Of a DNA stretch of 64,000 bases, positions 16,683-25,611 are shown piece by piece. The notes beneath the pieces are model-generated. The model saw only the letters and a list, made by a program, of their open reading frames with translations, did not search any database and had not been told where the DNA came from. The translations under genes were made by a program, and so were the position numbers. The first letter of the stretch is position 1. Every line of letters starts with the position of its first letter. Location: the NCBI GenBank assembly GCA_036703315.1, contig DATNPH010000190.1, forward strand, positions 23,053-87,052, written 5' to 3'. This stretch comes from DATNPH01 sp036703315. GTDB taxonomy: Bacteria; Cyanobacteriota; Cyanobacteriia; Cyanobacteriales; Coleofasciculaceae.

Positions 16683-17156
16683 ATGATCATATCAAGGATA
16701 ATTATTGCGGGAGTGACCTTTTTAGTTGCGTTAGGGAGTAGTTTTTTTAGACCGCGAGATATAGGCTGGGTCAGACGGTTAGATCGACCTAACTGGCTAT
16801 TCTTTGAGCCTGCAATTCCATTCATCTGGACTGCCATTTTTGCTTGTGGAGCTTGGTCAGCGATGCTTGTTTGGGAAAAAGATCCAGGGAGCCTCAGAAG
16901 CTGCTTACTAATGGGATTCTATTTACTAGTAGAAATTATTACAGTCGCTTACATTCCTGCTACTTTAAGACTCCGGAGCCTCAAAGTCGGCACAATCTTA
17001 GGAGGGACGGGTGTAATCTTAGGAATTATCCTGATACTAGCCGTCGCGCCTATTTCTAGACTGGCGGCTCTCCTACTACTTCCCTACGTGATTTGGACTC
17101 CGATTGGAACTTACACGACTAGGGAGATGATTGACCTTAATCCTGATGCTGCCTAG
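16683..17156 (+). CDS. TspO/MBR-like membrane protein
   Basis: The 157-residue product has five predicted membrane segments, the TspO topology. Family-like sequences are RRLDRPNWLFFEPAIPFIWT near residues 30-50 (compare the LNRP-W and F-VWT region) and LLPYVIWTPIGTYTTREM near the C-terminus (compare LPY-W...TY). TspO proteins bind tetrapyrroles and related ligands and affect stress responses in cyanobacteria. Some aromatic residues of canonical TspO differ, so this may be a divergent paralogue. It stands alone between the baeRF gene and pyruvate dehydrogenase E2, without a visible operon partner. Confidence 0.7.
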   Translation: MIISRIIIAGVTFLVALGSSFFRPRDIGWVRRLDRPNWLFFEPAIPFIWTAIFACGAWSAMLVWEKDPGSLRSCLLMGFYLLVEIITVAYIPATLRLRSLKVGTILGGTGVILGIILILAVAPISRLAALLLLPYVIWTPIGTYTTREMIDLNPDAA

Positions 17157-17306
17157 GACAGTGGAATCAGTAGAAAAAAGTCTTTTCATTTTGAACGTTG
17201 AATTCAAAATTACTTGCTGCCTCCCTTAACTTCTACTACAAGAAGAATTGCTTGATATTCGTCAACCTGTATCTAGGAAGATAACCAAGCTACTCATTGT
17301 AAATCC

Positions 17307-18623
17307 TTAGAGTGTCAGCGACTGTGGCTCTGTTTCAATCAACTTCGCCAAGTCTTGTAAGAAGGCCGCTGCATCAGCACCGTAGATGATGCGGTGGTCA
17401 CAAGTGATATTCACTTGCATCTGACGGCGTACCCCCATTAAACCATCAGCTGTTGCTACTACTTGCGGACGTGATGCTCCGATCGCTAAAATTGACCCTT
17501 GTCCTGGTGGCAAAATGGCATCAAAGCGATCGACGCCAAACATTCCCAAATTCGACAGGGTAAAGGTGCCAGAGCTATATTCCTCCGGTTGCAACTGCTT
17601 GAGCCTAGAACGTTCTACTAGGTCTTTCCAACTGCGAGATAGGGAATAAATATCCACTTGATCCGCTTTTTGCAAGACGGGCGTAATTAGCCCTCCACCC
17701 GGCATTGCTACAGCTACGGCAATATTAATGGAGCTGTGATACTGAATGCCCTGTTCTGTATAACTAGCATTCACTAGGGGATGTTTCTGCAACGTAATCG
17801 CCACGGCTTTGGCAAGCAGCCCTGTCATCGTGACGCCTTTTGACTTGATTTTTTGGTATAGCTTATCCAGCTCGTCAGTAGTGATGGTGTAACCAACTCG
17901 AAAGGTAGGTACCTGGAGACTAGTAACCATGTTCCGTACCACCGCATTTTGTAGCGTATTGAAGGGTACGACTTCACCTCCCGCAGCAGCAGGAATAGCT
18001 GAGGCAGCTACTGGTGCTGGTTTGGGAGCGGGGGCGGTTGACGGAGCAGCAGTGGGTGTCCTTGCAGGTGTGGTTGTCGTCGCTACTGGGGTAGGTGTGG
18101 CAGTAGTGCCTCTACCTACTGCGGCTTCAACATCTTCAGCGATAATTCGCCCGTTGGGGCCACTGCCTTTCAAGGTACCCAGATCGACGCTTAGTTCCTT
18201 GGCTAACTTACGAGCGCGAGGCGAGGCAACAATCCGTCCATTACGACGGCTGGGGGTGTCTTGAGCTGCTGCTGGGGCTGCCGCTACAGGTTCTGGTGCA
18301 GGTGCTGTTTCCTTCTGAGCTGTCGCTCCAGCAGGTTCCTGGTTAGATTGGGCAGCTTGTTGTTTGGCGACCTCGATTTCTGCCTCGGTTTCTGCTACTA
18401 GAGCTATAGCAGCTCCCACAAGAGCCGATTCACCAGCGGGTACGGTAATTACAGCCAGATAGCCCTCATAAAAGGACTCAACGTCCATATCCGCCTTATC
18501 TGACTCAACCACCACCACAGTTTCGCCCCGTTCAACTTTATCGCCTTGAGATTTAACCCAGGAGACTATCTTGCCTTCGGTCATGGTGGAACTGAGGGCG
18601 GGCATAAAAACTTCGTGGATCAT
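17307..18623 (-). CDS. pdhC: Dihydrolipoamide acetyltransferase, E2 of pyruvate dehydrogenase
   Basis: E2 transfers the acetyl group from lipoyl-bound intermediate to CoA, making acetyl-CoA. The N-terminal lipoyl domain has its lysine in VESDKADMDVES. A long Ala/Pro/Thr-rich linker follows, then the E3-binding domain (GRIVASPRARKLAKEL and GSGPNGRIIAEDVEAA), a second Ala/Pro linker, and the catalytic domain ending in TCDHRIIYGADAAAFLQDL. The catalytic His-Arg pair is intact; the usual DG after it reads YG, as in other cyanobacterial and plastid E2s. I choose ATG 18623 (MIHEVFMPALSSTM), because the 14 residues before it are not part of the lipoyl fold. The partner genes are elsewhere. Confidence 0.93.
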   Translation of the reverse strand: MIHEVFMPALSSTMTEGKIVSWVKSQGDKVERGETVVVVESDKADMDVESFYEGYLAVITVPAGESALVGAAIALVAETEAEIEVAKQQAAQSNQEPAGATAQKETAPAPEPVAAAPAAAQDTPSRRNGRIVASPRARKLAKELSVDLGTLKGSGPNGRIIAEDVEAAVGRGTTATPTPVATTTTPARTPTAAPSTAPAPKPAPVAASAIPAAAGGEVVPFNTLQNAVVRNMVTSLQVPTFRVGYTITTDELDKLYQKIKSKGVTMTGLLAKAVAITLQKHPLVNASYTEQGIQYHSSINIAVAVAMPGGGLITPVLQKADQVDIYSLSRSWKDLVERSRLKQLQPEEYSSGTFTLSNLGMFGVDRFDAILPPGQGSILAIGASRPQVVATADGLMGVRRQMQVNITCDHRIIYGADAAAFLQDLAKLIETEPQSLTL

Positions 18624-18907
18624 GAGGGTGGTATATTTTGAATTAACAAGAGCGTAATGTAGCAAGAACTTTTGCCAGATTGCATTGTAGCTTGAGGAAC
18701 GACTCTGGAACTATCCGAGTCTACTAAGTTCTATGAGAATCTGCATACTACAGCGTATTTCTAACATCTAAGAGCAACAGTCGCCAAGAGTTGGGTGTGG
18801 TCAAAAGCAGGCGATAGAGACAAGTGTGAAGATGGGGAAGCAATCTTGTTCATCTCCCTCATCCGCTCATTATCGCTGGATATCAATTACCGCGACAGGA
18901 CTAAGTG

Positions 18908-18933
18908 CCGCTCCCTTGGAAGTCAAAAGTCAA
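18908..18933 (+). repeat. 26-bp dispersed repeat, copy 1
   Basis: This copy starts CCGCTCCCTTGGAAGTC and continues with AAAAGTCAA. The same 26 bases recur at 49262-49287 with a single difference (G to A). Both copies lie in noncoding DNA. Confidence 0.7.
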
Positions 18934-18989
18934 AAGTCCTTTGAGCATAAGGTGTTCATCACTTGTCAGCTGCTGACTTATTTCTGCCG

Positions 18990-19212
18990 CACTGAAATAA
19001 CAGGCATCGGTTCCTCGTGACTTGAAGTAGCCTAGGAAACTTGCCGCGATCGCGATTAATCCGATACTGAAAACTACCTCTAGCAAATCCGGCTTAATCC
19101 AGCCAGCAGCCCAAGTCCCTAATGAAGCAGCTGGAATTATTGTGGCTCACAAAACTATTCCTAATCGGTAATCAATTAATCGTTTCCGTGCATAAGCGAA
19201 CAGTCCAAATGA
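18990..19212 (-). pseudogene. Fragment of a TauE/SafE-type membrane transporter
   Basis: Reading minus from about 19209, the translation contains YARKRLIDYRLGIVL, an in-frame TGA at 19147-19149, then ATIIPAASLGTWAAGWI and DLLEVVFSIGLIAIAAS. The pattern (a short basic loop, DYRLG, a Gly-Thr-Trp turn, then a hydrophobic helix) resembles one repeat of the TauE/SafE sulfite-exporter family. Only about 70 residues are recognisable, with no intact start or second half, so this is a decayed remnant. The E2 gene and a lipoprotein gene flank it. The family call is made by eye. Confidence 0.45.
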
Positions 19213-19334
19213 AGTTTTTCTCTCATCCTGAAACCTGAGTGCTAAGTGAGAAGAAAGCAGTATAAGTAAGTTATTCAATAGAAAACTACTTTCAACGTAG
19301 TACGCCTTGAAAGTGGGATTGAGGGGTGAAGCGC

Positions 19335-19970
19335 ATGAAAAAATACTTAATGACGTCGAAAACTTTCCCTTTGCTCCTAGTCGGTGTGGTAATGACGTTG
19401 AGTGCTTGCAGTAACACCAGCCAGACGCCAAACAATCCCGTTAGTGAAGCGACTCCTGCGGAGGTAGGAAAGCGCCCTGAAGTTACCTCGACAACGGCTA
19501 CTGACTCATCCAATTCAGGAAAAGCTTCTTCTGTCAGTTCATCAACGAGTGATCGACCTAACCAAACACTACGCCAGAAACGTTCAGAAGCTAAGGCTAG
19601 TACTGCTAAGGCACAGGATTATCGGAACAACTACAAACCGATATCACTTTCTAAACTTGCGAAGCCGGATACTCTCGTTGGTGACGATCCAAAAGCGATC
19701 GCACTTTCCGCTTTCGGTGATATTCAATCGGAAGGGGGTTCACGAGAGGTAACAGTAGATTATCCTCAATCCAATCAAGCCATTGTCACTATCATCCAAA
19801 CGGGTGTAGCAGATGACTCTATTGGTGCAATCAAGTACCGTGTTGAATTAGTTACCACCCCGGAATCAGCCTCCACTGGTAAACAGTGGAAGGTAGTGTG
19901 GGTTGGTTCTCAGGTGAAATGTCAACCGGGGCGGGGTCATCAAGATTGGGCAGTAGAACTTTGTTTGTAG
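19335..19970 (+). CDS. Putative lipoprotein of unknown function
   Basis: The product has a lipoprotein signal: KKYLMTSKTF, a hydrophobic core, then LSAC with the lipidation Cys at about residue 23. A Ser/Thr-rich spacer of about 90 residues follows, then a compact C-terminal domain (DPKAIALSAFGDIQSEG, then KQWKVVWVGSQVKCQPGRG). It should be anchored on the periplasmic side of a membrane. ATG 19335 has GAGGGG eight bases upstream, favoured over the in-frame GTG at 19326. I do not recognise the C-terminal domain. It resembles unnamed cyanobacterial proteins that contain QVKCQPGRGHQDW. Confidence 0.75.
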   Translation: MKKYLMTSKTFPLLLVGVVMTLSACSNTSQTPNNPVSEATPAEVGKRPEVTSTTATDSSNSGKASSVSSSTSDRPNQTLRQKRSEAKASTAKAQDYRNNYKPISLSKLAKPDTLVGDDPKAIALSAFGDIQSEGGSREVTVDYPQSNQAIVTIIQTGVADDSIGAIKYRVELVTTPESASTGKQWKVVWVGSQVKCQPGRGHQDWAVELCL

Positions 19971-19984
19971 ATGACCCTTAAAAT

Positions 19985-20065
19985 GGGCTAATCGCTAATT
20001 GTTCATTGCTAATTGCTAATTATTCTTGTTCATAGCCATTAGCTATTAGCCATTAGCCATTATTC
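19985..20065. repeat. GCTAAT-type short repeats between convergent genes
   Basis: Several copies of GCTAATTG/GCTAATT on the left half face several copies of TAGCCATT/TAGCTATT on the right half, so the stretch can fold on itself on either strand. It fills the gap between the convergent lipoprotein and YlqD-like genes and may serve as a bidirectional end signal. Confidence 0.55.
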
Positions 20066-20067
20066 AT

Positions 20068-20517
20068 CTAGATATCGCCGCGAATTTCTTCTACAACTCC
20101 ATCACGCAGAAGAATTTCGACGTTCATTTTTCGCACCAGATTATCCCCCAGTTCGACGCGAAAATAGCTTTCCATCTGACCTTGGTTAACTTCCTGGTCA
20201 AGTTCCAGCATCTGTACTTGTTGTAGTTGCTGTAGCTGTTGATTTTTCTGCTCTAGCAGTTCACTTTTCTTTTGATTGACCTGAATTTGAATGTTTTCGA
20301 TTTGTTGCGCTACCTGAGGTCCAGGAGGTTGGAGACTTTGCTTTTGAATTTCCGCGATCGCTCGTTGCCCTTGCAGATCTAGCTGTTGCAGCTGACCATC
20401 AATTTGGTTAATCTGCGTCTGAAGTTGTTGCTGAACCTCTTCTTTCCATCGGGGCGTCACGATGGCTTTGATATTGATTGGTCGCTTCAAGAGTAAATTT
20501 GATTTAGATTCGTCCAT
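20068..20517 (-). CDS. YlqD-like coiled-coil protein
   Basis: The 149-residue product begins LLLKRPINIKAIVTPRWKEE, then a long Gln/Leu-rich coiled coil (about residues 28-105), and ends with a small beta domain (VELGDNLVRKMNVEILLRDG). This matches the YlqD family, which has no established function. There is no signal peptide. ATG 20517 gives MDESKSN. It lies just downstream of the acyl-ACP synthetase gene on the same strand (138-base gap), so they may be co-transcribed. The heavy glutamine content is typical of the family, not of a repeat expansion. Confidence 0.8.
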   Translation of the reverse strand: MDESKSNLLLKRPINIKAIVTPRWKEEVQQQLQTQINQIDGQLQQLDLQGQRAIAEIQKQSLQPPGPQVAQQIENIQIQVNQKKSELLEQKNQQLQQLQQVQMLELDQEVNQGQMESYFRVELGDNLVRKMNVEILLRDGVVEEIRGDI

Positions 20518-20655
20518 ATTACGTTTTGCTAGGTAGAGTCTGAAGATTGAAACGCTTGAAAGGTTGTACTCCAGGAGATAACCAACAGGGGATAGGGAGA
20601 AAAGGTTTCAGCAACGCGCTGCTCACTTTTCACCCCTCTAATTTTTTAACCTAAA

Positions 20656-22725
20656 TCAGGCAAACATCGCGTTAATCATATCGCGATAGCGTTCCATGAC
20701 AACGGGTCGCCGGATTTTTAAGGTTTGAGTCATCATGCCATTTTCAATAGAAAACGGTTCTAGGAGCAGCTTGAAAGAACCTATGCGGTCATCGGGGCGA
20801 TAACCAGGGCGATTTTGAACTTCTCGATTCAATTCGCTGCGGAATAAGTTCTGAACCTCTTTACTCTCAAGATCAATGGTTGTCCGGAACTCCTCTGTAG
20901 GAGCATCAAGCTGATTGGGAACAGATTTCGGTAGACGCAGGTGAAGATTCTGAGAAGCTGCCCACTGTTGCAGGGCTTCCAGATTTGGCACAATTAAGGC
21001 ACCGAGCGATCGCTGGTCTTGACCGACTAGCGTAATCTGGTCGATATAAGGACTCCGCAAACAGGCATCCTCAATCGGTTGCGGTTCAATATTTTCTCCA
21101 TTACTCAGAACAATCGTATCCTTTGCCCGTCCAGTCAATACCAAATCATTCTGGGGTGTCACCCAACCCAAATCGCCGCTATCAAACCAACCTTCCGAGT
21201 CGATCGCTTTAGCTGTTGCTTCCGGGTTGTTATAATAACCTTTCATCACCTGGGGGCCCCGAATCAGGACGAGACCACGCTGACCAAGAGGTAAGGATTG
21301 ACGGGTTTCAGGGTCAACAATCCGGATTTGGGTCTTAAGCATGGGTAGTCCTGATGAATACCGCAGATTCTGCCAAGGACGCCGCACATTAGTGACTGGA
21401 GATGTCTCTGTCAAACCATAGCCTACTAGCACTTCTATACCAACAATTTCAAAGAAGTCGTCCAAGTGCCTTGCGAGGGAACCCCCACCACTGATAACTT
21501 GCTTAATTTGTCCCCCTGTCGCCTCGCGGACTTTTTGATAGACTAATTTGTCTGCCAGTCGGTGAATAGGCCACAAGGCGGCTGCTTGGGTACTAGCGCT
21601 GAGACGTTCGATGGCTGATGCATTCAGGTGCTCTAAGCTTAGCCCCTGCGATAGACGCTTCGCTTTAATGTAACGTTGGCTAATTGAGAGGAAGTTTTGT
21701 ACCAAACGTTGTTTACTCTCAGGTTGTTCGCGGAACTGCTTTTGAACCCCCTCGTAAATTGATTCCCACAGTCGCGGTACGCCAACCATCAGATGCGGTT
21801 TGAATTCTCTTAGGTCTTTTTTGACGTTGCGCAGGTTAGTGTAAATCTGCGTACACCCTTGGGAGAGGATAAAATACTCAACTGAGCGCTCGTAAGCGTG
21901 CCAAGTAGGGAGGATAGAAAGAACGCGATCGCTCGGTTCTGGCGCTAATACCGCACCATAGGCTGTTACCTGATGCAGCAGGTTGCCATGACTCAGAATC
22001 ACACCTTTGGGTTTACCAGTGGTGCCAGATGTGTAAAGCAGCGTTGCTAAGGTTTCCCGGTTGTGGCTAATCGGTGTCAATTGGTGAGATGCGCCAATTT
22101 CCATTAGCTGGGAGTAGTTCAGTACCTTCAGGGTTTCGTCCGACGCTCGCGAACTTTCTAATACTGCGCTATCAGGAGGCGTTTCATCAGAGAGGAGAAC
22201 CACAAACTGAATTGGTAGGGAGTCTAGGTGACGCTCCGAAACAGCTGCTTCGCTAACATGCAGTTTTTTCAGTAGAGCTAGATTTTCCACCACCAGGGCA
22301 ATGCTGCCACTGTCTTCCAGAATATATTGCAGTTCTTGCCGCTCAGCTTGAGCACTACGCACGACATTAGCGGCTCCAGCCGTCATGATGCCTTGGTCAG
22401 CAATCATCCAACGAGGACTGTTGTCAGCAAATAAAGCTACACGAGAAGGGATACCAGCGCTATCCAATTCCCCGGTAATGCCCAACGCTTGTAAGCCAGC
22501 ACCAAATTGTTGAATCTGCTGATACAGTTGAGCGTAAGTTAGTGCCACTTCTGGCTTAGCGTGAGGGTCTTTGAGAGCAATAATTTTGTCAAAGCGTTTG
22601 GCAGCAAGCGACCAAATTTCCGGCAAGGACTGCACTGATGTGTAATCGGCAGCGCGGTTCAGGCTGGCACGTTCTTGCTTTGTCATCTGGAATGAATTGT
22701 TTGGGGCAGGGGGGTCTTTCAACAC
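20656..22725 (-). CDS. aas: Acyl-ACP / long-chain acyl-CoA synthetase
   Basis: This AMP-forming ligase activates fatty acids as acyl-adenylates. In cyanobacteria the single such enzyme is Aas, which recycles free fatty acids onto acyl carrier protein. The 689-residue product has the P-loop TLLYTSGTTGKPKGVILSHGN, the adenylation motif GYGLTETSPVTNVRRP, GWFDSGDLGWV and the C-terminal DTIVLSNGENIEPQPIE. The start is uncertain: a TTG at 22725, or ATG 22686 (MTKQERASLNRAADY), which matches the usual N-terminal helix. The long internal insertion around VYQKVREATGGQIKQVISGGG is normal for long-chain ligases. A membrane-associated location is expected. Confidence 0.9.
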   Translation of the reverse strand: MLKDPPAPNNSFQMTKQERASLNRAADYTSVQSLPEIWSLAAKRFDKIIALKDPHAKPEVALTYAQLYQQIQQFGAGLQALGITGELDSAGIPSRVALFADNSPRWMIADQGIMTAGAANVVRSAQAERQELQYILEDSGSIALVVENLALLKKLHVSEAAVSERHLDSLPIQFVVLLSDETPPDSAVLESSRASDETLKVLNYSQLMEIGASHQLTPISHNRETLATLLYTSGTTGKPKGVILSHGNLLHQVTAYGAVLAPEPSDRVLSILPTWHAYERSVEYFILSQGCTQIYTNLRNVKKDLREFKPHLMVGVPRLWESIYEGVQKQFREQPESKQRLVQNFLSISQRYIKAKRLSQGLSLEHLNASAIERLSASTQAAALWPIHRLADKLVYQKVREATGGQIKQVISGGGSLARHLDDFFEIVGIEVLVGYGLTETSPVTNVRRPWQNLRYSSGLPMLKTQIRIVDPETRQSLPLGQRGLVLIRGPQVMKGYYNNPEATAKAIDSEGWFDSGDLGWVTPQNDLVLTGRAKDTIVLSNGENIEPQPIEDACLRSPYIDQITLVGQDQRSLGALIVPNLEALQQWAASQNLHLRLPKSVPNQLDAPTEEFRTTIDLESKEVQNLFRSELNREVQNRPGYRPDDRIGSFKLLLEPFSIENGMMTQTLKIRRPVVMERYRDMINAMFA

Positions 22726-23013
22726 AGCTCAATGACGTGAATGGCTAGTTAATTAGTTGTGTTTTCAAGATACTCTTCTATGGAGCCAGAATAGACGTTT
22801 TAGAGGACACAATTGATTAGTGTCCTTGCTTTTTGGGTTTGGGCAGCAGGTAACCGTATTTTCCACTGTTCTATCTGGCAATAGCTACTGGAATAGGAAT
22901 GACTTTTTGCTCTGAGTTAAGGTAATGAGAATGGAAGTTTAAAACCACGGCTAGCAATAACACTCCAACTGTCACAATTAGAAAATATTGAAATTGACCT
23001 AGGAGAGTGAGTT

Positions 23014-23241
23014 ATGGGACTTGAGAGAAAAATGTTTAGGGGAATGTTTGCCCCTGGTGAGGTGGTTCAACTTAGACAGATGTGCTTTACTCCGGGACGG
23101 GTATTTCAGCCCGGAAAATATATAGTTGGTGAGTTACCAGATACCGCCTTTGAAATGGGTTTAGTGGAGAAATTGCCCCCTGTTAAAGGCAAAAATGCTC
23201 AAATTCAAGATGATGAGACTCAGCCGGATAACGAGTCCTAA
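23014..23241 (+). CDS. Small conserved-looking hypothetical protein
   Basis: This 75-residue protein has a strong ribosome site (AGGAGAG, seven bases before ATG 23014), which supports expression. It reads MGLERKMFRGMFAPGEVVQL, then FTPGRVFQPGKYIVGELPD and an acidic tail (DDETQPDNES). The repeated F-x-PG turns suggest a compact beta structure. It ends nine bases before bioF and is probably translated from the same mRNA. I recognise no function. Nothing ties it to biotin synthesis except position. Confidence 0.7.
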   Translation: MGLERKMFRGMFAPGEVVQLRQMCFTPGRVFQPGKYIVGELPDTAFEMGLVEKLPPVKGKNAQIQDDETQPDNES

Positions 23242-23250
23242 CTATTCACG

Positions 23251-24426
23251 ATGCCCACAGATTCTTATGCTTGGCTAGAACAATCCCTCGCTACCATCCA
23301 CAAGGCTGACTGGTATCGCACGGTGCAAACAGTCCAAAGTCGCCCTGGTGCAGTGATGCAGCTGGAAGGGCGTGAGGTGATTAACTTTGCCAGCAATGAC
23401 TATTTGGGGTTAGCGGGGGATGAGCGCCTGATTCAAGCAGCGATCGCAGCTACCAAGGAATTCGGGACGGGTAGCACAGGTTCGCGATTACTAAGTGGAC
23501 ATCGCGAACTACATCACCAATTGGAAAGAGCGATCGCCTCCCTCAAGCAAACGGAAGACGCCCTAATATTCAGTTCTGGGTATCTGGCAAACTTAGGAGC
23601 GCTCGCCGCTTTAGTTGGGAAGCGAGATTTGATTTTATCGGATCAGTACAATCACTCCAGCCTGAAAAATGGAGCAATTTTAAGCGGCGCGGTGGTAGTA
23701 GATTATGCTCACGCGGATATCGAAGAGTTAAAGCGTCAGCTGGCTCAATATCGACAACACCATCGACGCTGCCTGATTGTTACCGACAGCGTTTTCAGCA
23801 TGGATGGCGATCTTTGTCCCTTGCCAGAGATATTAGCGATCGCTGAACAATTTAGCTGCATGGTGCTAGTAGATGAAGCCCATGCAACAGGCGTCTTGGG
23901 AGCGACAGGTGCTGGATGTGTAGAATACTTCGGCTGTACTGGGAAAACCTTGGTTCAAGTTGGCACCCTCAGCAAAGCATTGGGCAGCTTAGGCGGATAC
24001 GTCGCTGGTTCAGCTACCCTCATTGACTTCCTGCGAAATCGCGCCCCCAGTTGGATTTACACTACAGGTTTATCTCCTAGTGACACAGCAGCAGCGCTGA
24101 CGGCAGTCCACATCGTCCAGCAAGAACCCGAACGCCGTGCCCAACTCAATTACAATGTGGACACTGTAAAGCATCTTATGCAAGAGCAGTTACCTGATCT
24201 CAAACTTTTGCCATCAAACTCACCCATTCTCTGCTTTCAACTCGCTAGTGCAGCGGATGCTCTCAATGCAGGACAGAAGCTGAAAGCTTCTGGTATCTTT
24301 GCTCCAGCCATCCGCCCCCCTACTGTTCCTACCAGTCGGATTCGGCTCTCCGTCATGGCAACTCACCAACTAGCTCATTTTCAGCAACTGGTAGATGCCT
24401 TGGATGCGATTAACTCGCCCAACTGA
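23251..24426 (+). CDS. bioF: 8-amino-7-oxononanoate synthase
   Basis: This PLP enzyme condenses pimeloyl-ACP or pimeloyl-CoA with alanine to give 8-amino-7-oxononanoate, the first committed ring-forming step toward biotin. The 391-residue product has the family landmarks INFASNDYLGLAGDERL, STGSRLLSGHRELHHQLE, the PLP-ring residues in VLVDEAHATGVLG, and the PLP lysine in TLSKALGSLGGYVAG. It starts at ATG 23251, nine bases after the small upstream gene. Its last 57 bases overlap the 3' end of a convergent glycosyltransferase gene. No other bio genes are in the window. Confidence 0.95.
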   Translation: MPTDSYAWLEQSLATIHKADWYRTVQTVQSRPGAVMQLEGREVINFASNDYLGLAGDERLIQAAIAATKEFGTGSTGSRLLSGHRELHHQLERAIASLKQTEDALIFSSGYLANLGALAALVGKRDLILSDQYNHSSLKNGAILSGAVVVDYAHADIEELKRQLAQYRQHHRRCLIVTDSVFSMDGDLCPLPEILAIAEQFSCMVLVDEAHATGVLGATGAGCVEYFGCTGKTLVQVGTLSKALGSLGGYVAGSATLIDFLRNRAPSWIYTTGLSPSDTAAALTAVHIVQQEPERRAQLNYNVDTVKHLMQEQLPDLKLLPSNSPILCFQLASAADALNAGQKLKASGIFAPAIRPPTVPTSRIRLSVMATHQLAHFQQLVDALDAINSPN

Positions 24427-25611
24427 CGCACTATTTGAGTTATAGCGTCCTGAAGAAAGCCGATGCTCAAACAACCACTGTCGATTTTCCAGAGAATCAT
24501 CTAACCAGCGATTAATCATCTCTGCCCATTTCACTGGAATTTGTAACCGCTCCCATGCCTCCTGAGAGGCTACAGAAAGACTCTGATAAAGATCGGCATT
24601 GAGCAGCAGTTTTTCAATACAGTCTGATAAAGCCACGGCATTACCAGCTGAAAAAATCTTCGCACTGAAGCCGTCTTTTAAGTTCTCTAGAAACATCGGG
24701 TGATCTGAAGCAATAATCGGGGTTCTAGCGCACAGAGCATGAGTGATTGCTAGGGGAAACCCCTCTGGATATTCATGTCGGCTAGGAACTAAAACGATAT
24801 CCGCTTCCCTCATCAAAGGCAGTACAGTGTTATTGGACACTAATCCCAAGAACTCTACGCAATCCTCAATTTTTAATTGTCTAGCTTTATTGAGAAAATA
24901 ATTGTTTTCGTCTTTACCTGCCATCTTTAAACGCACAGGGAAGTTCTTAGCTCTTAAGTGAGCGATCGCTTCTAAAACATCGCCAACTCCCTTAGCCTCT
25001 ATCATTGCCCCAATATAAAAGAGAGTCCAAGGCTTTTCGTCACTAGGGAGAGTTTTGTATGACAAAGAGGCAGGTGTATCAGTAGCAATAAAGTCCCAAG
25101 GAATAATTTTGTCAGCTTTTACACCAATTTGTTTGAATAAGCGTGCTGAATTAAGCCCATAACTTCCCACCCATTCTACTCGCTTATTATTTAATAAATA
25201 GGTAAGCAAATAATTCCGCAATTTGCTACGTAAACCTCTGTGGGAAACCGACTCTGCAAATGTCGTTATAGTTTTAACTTTATTTTTAATCGCCCAGCTA
25301 AAAACTTCTCTAATAGCTGTACGAACAACTAAATGAGTTGGCTTATATTCTTCTATCAAGTTTATTAAGTTTTTGACTTGTATCTGTCCGTTGAAGCCTG
25401 CTCCAATTGCACGAACCCCATTTTCTAGAACTTGATTGTAAGGTTCTGTGGTCATACAACAAAGAACAGCAGCTTCCTCAATTTTATTGCCGATTTCAGC
25501 AACGGTGTCAACGGAATATTTTTGAGCATAATAGGTTTCTCCCCCACCCACTGCCAATCGTTGAAAGGCTTCACGGTAATCGCCTGCATACTGCACAAAT
25601 AATAAACGCAT
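24370..25611 (-). CDS. Glycosyltransferase, GT4 type
   Basis: This 413-residue protein has the two-domain GT-B pattern. The N-terminal half includes YKPTHLVVRTAIREVFSW. The C-terminal half has the nucleotide-sugar site FYIGAMIEAKGVGDVLEAI and the E-x7-E-like motif in RHEYPEGFPLAITHALCART. GT4 enzymes are retaining transferases that build polysaccharide or glycolipid sugars. Donor and acceptor cannot be read from sequence. There is no signal peptide. The last 19 codons overlap the end of bioF on the other strand, a convergent overlap that could reflect a lost upstream stop in one of the two genes. No other sugar genes are adjacent. Confidence 0.88.
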   Translation of the reverse strand: MRLLFVQYAGDYREAFQRLAVGGGETYYAQKYSVDTVAEIGNKIEEAAVLCCMTTEPYNQVLENGVRAIGAGFNGQIQVKNLINLIEEYKPTHLVVRTAIREVFSWAIKNKVKTITTFAESVSHRGLRSKLRNYLLTYLLNNKRVEWVGSYGLNSARLFKQIGVKADKIIPWDFIATDTPASLSYKTLPSDEKPWTLFYIGAMIEAKGVGDVLEAIAHLRAKNFPVRLKMAGKDENNYFLNKARQLKIEDCVEFLGLVSNNTVLPLMREADIVLVPSRHEYPEGFPLAITHALCARTPIIASDHPMFLENLKDGFSAKIFSAGNAVALSDCIEKLLLNADLYQSLSVASQEAWERLQIPVKWAEMINRWLDDSLENRQWLFEHRLSSGRYNSNSASVGRVNRIQGIYQLLKMS

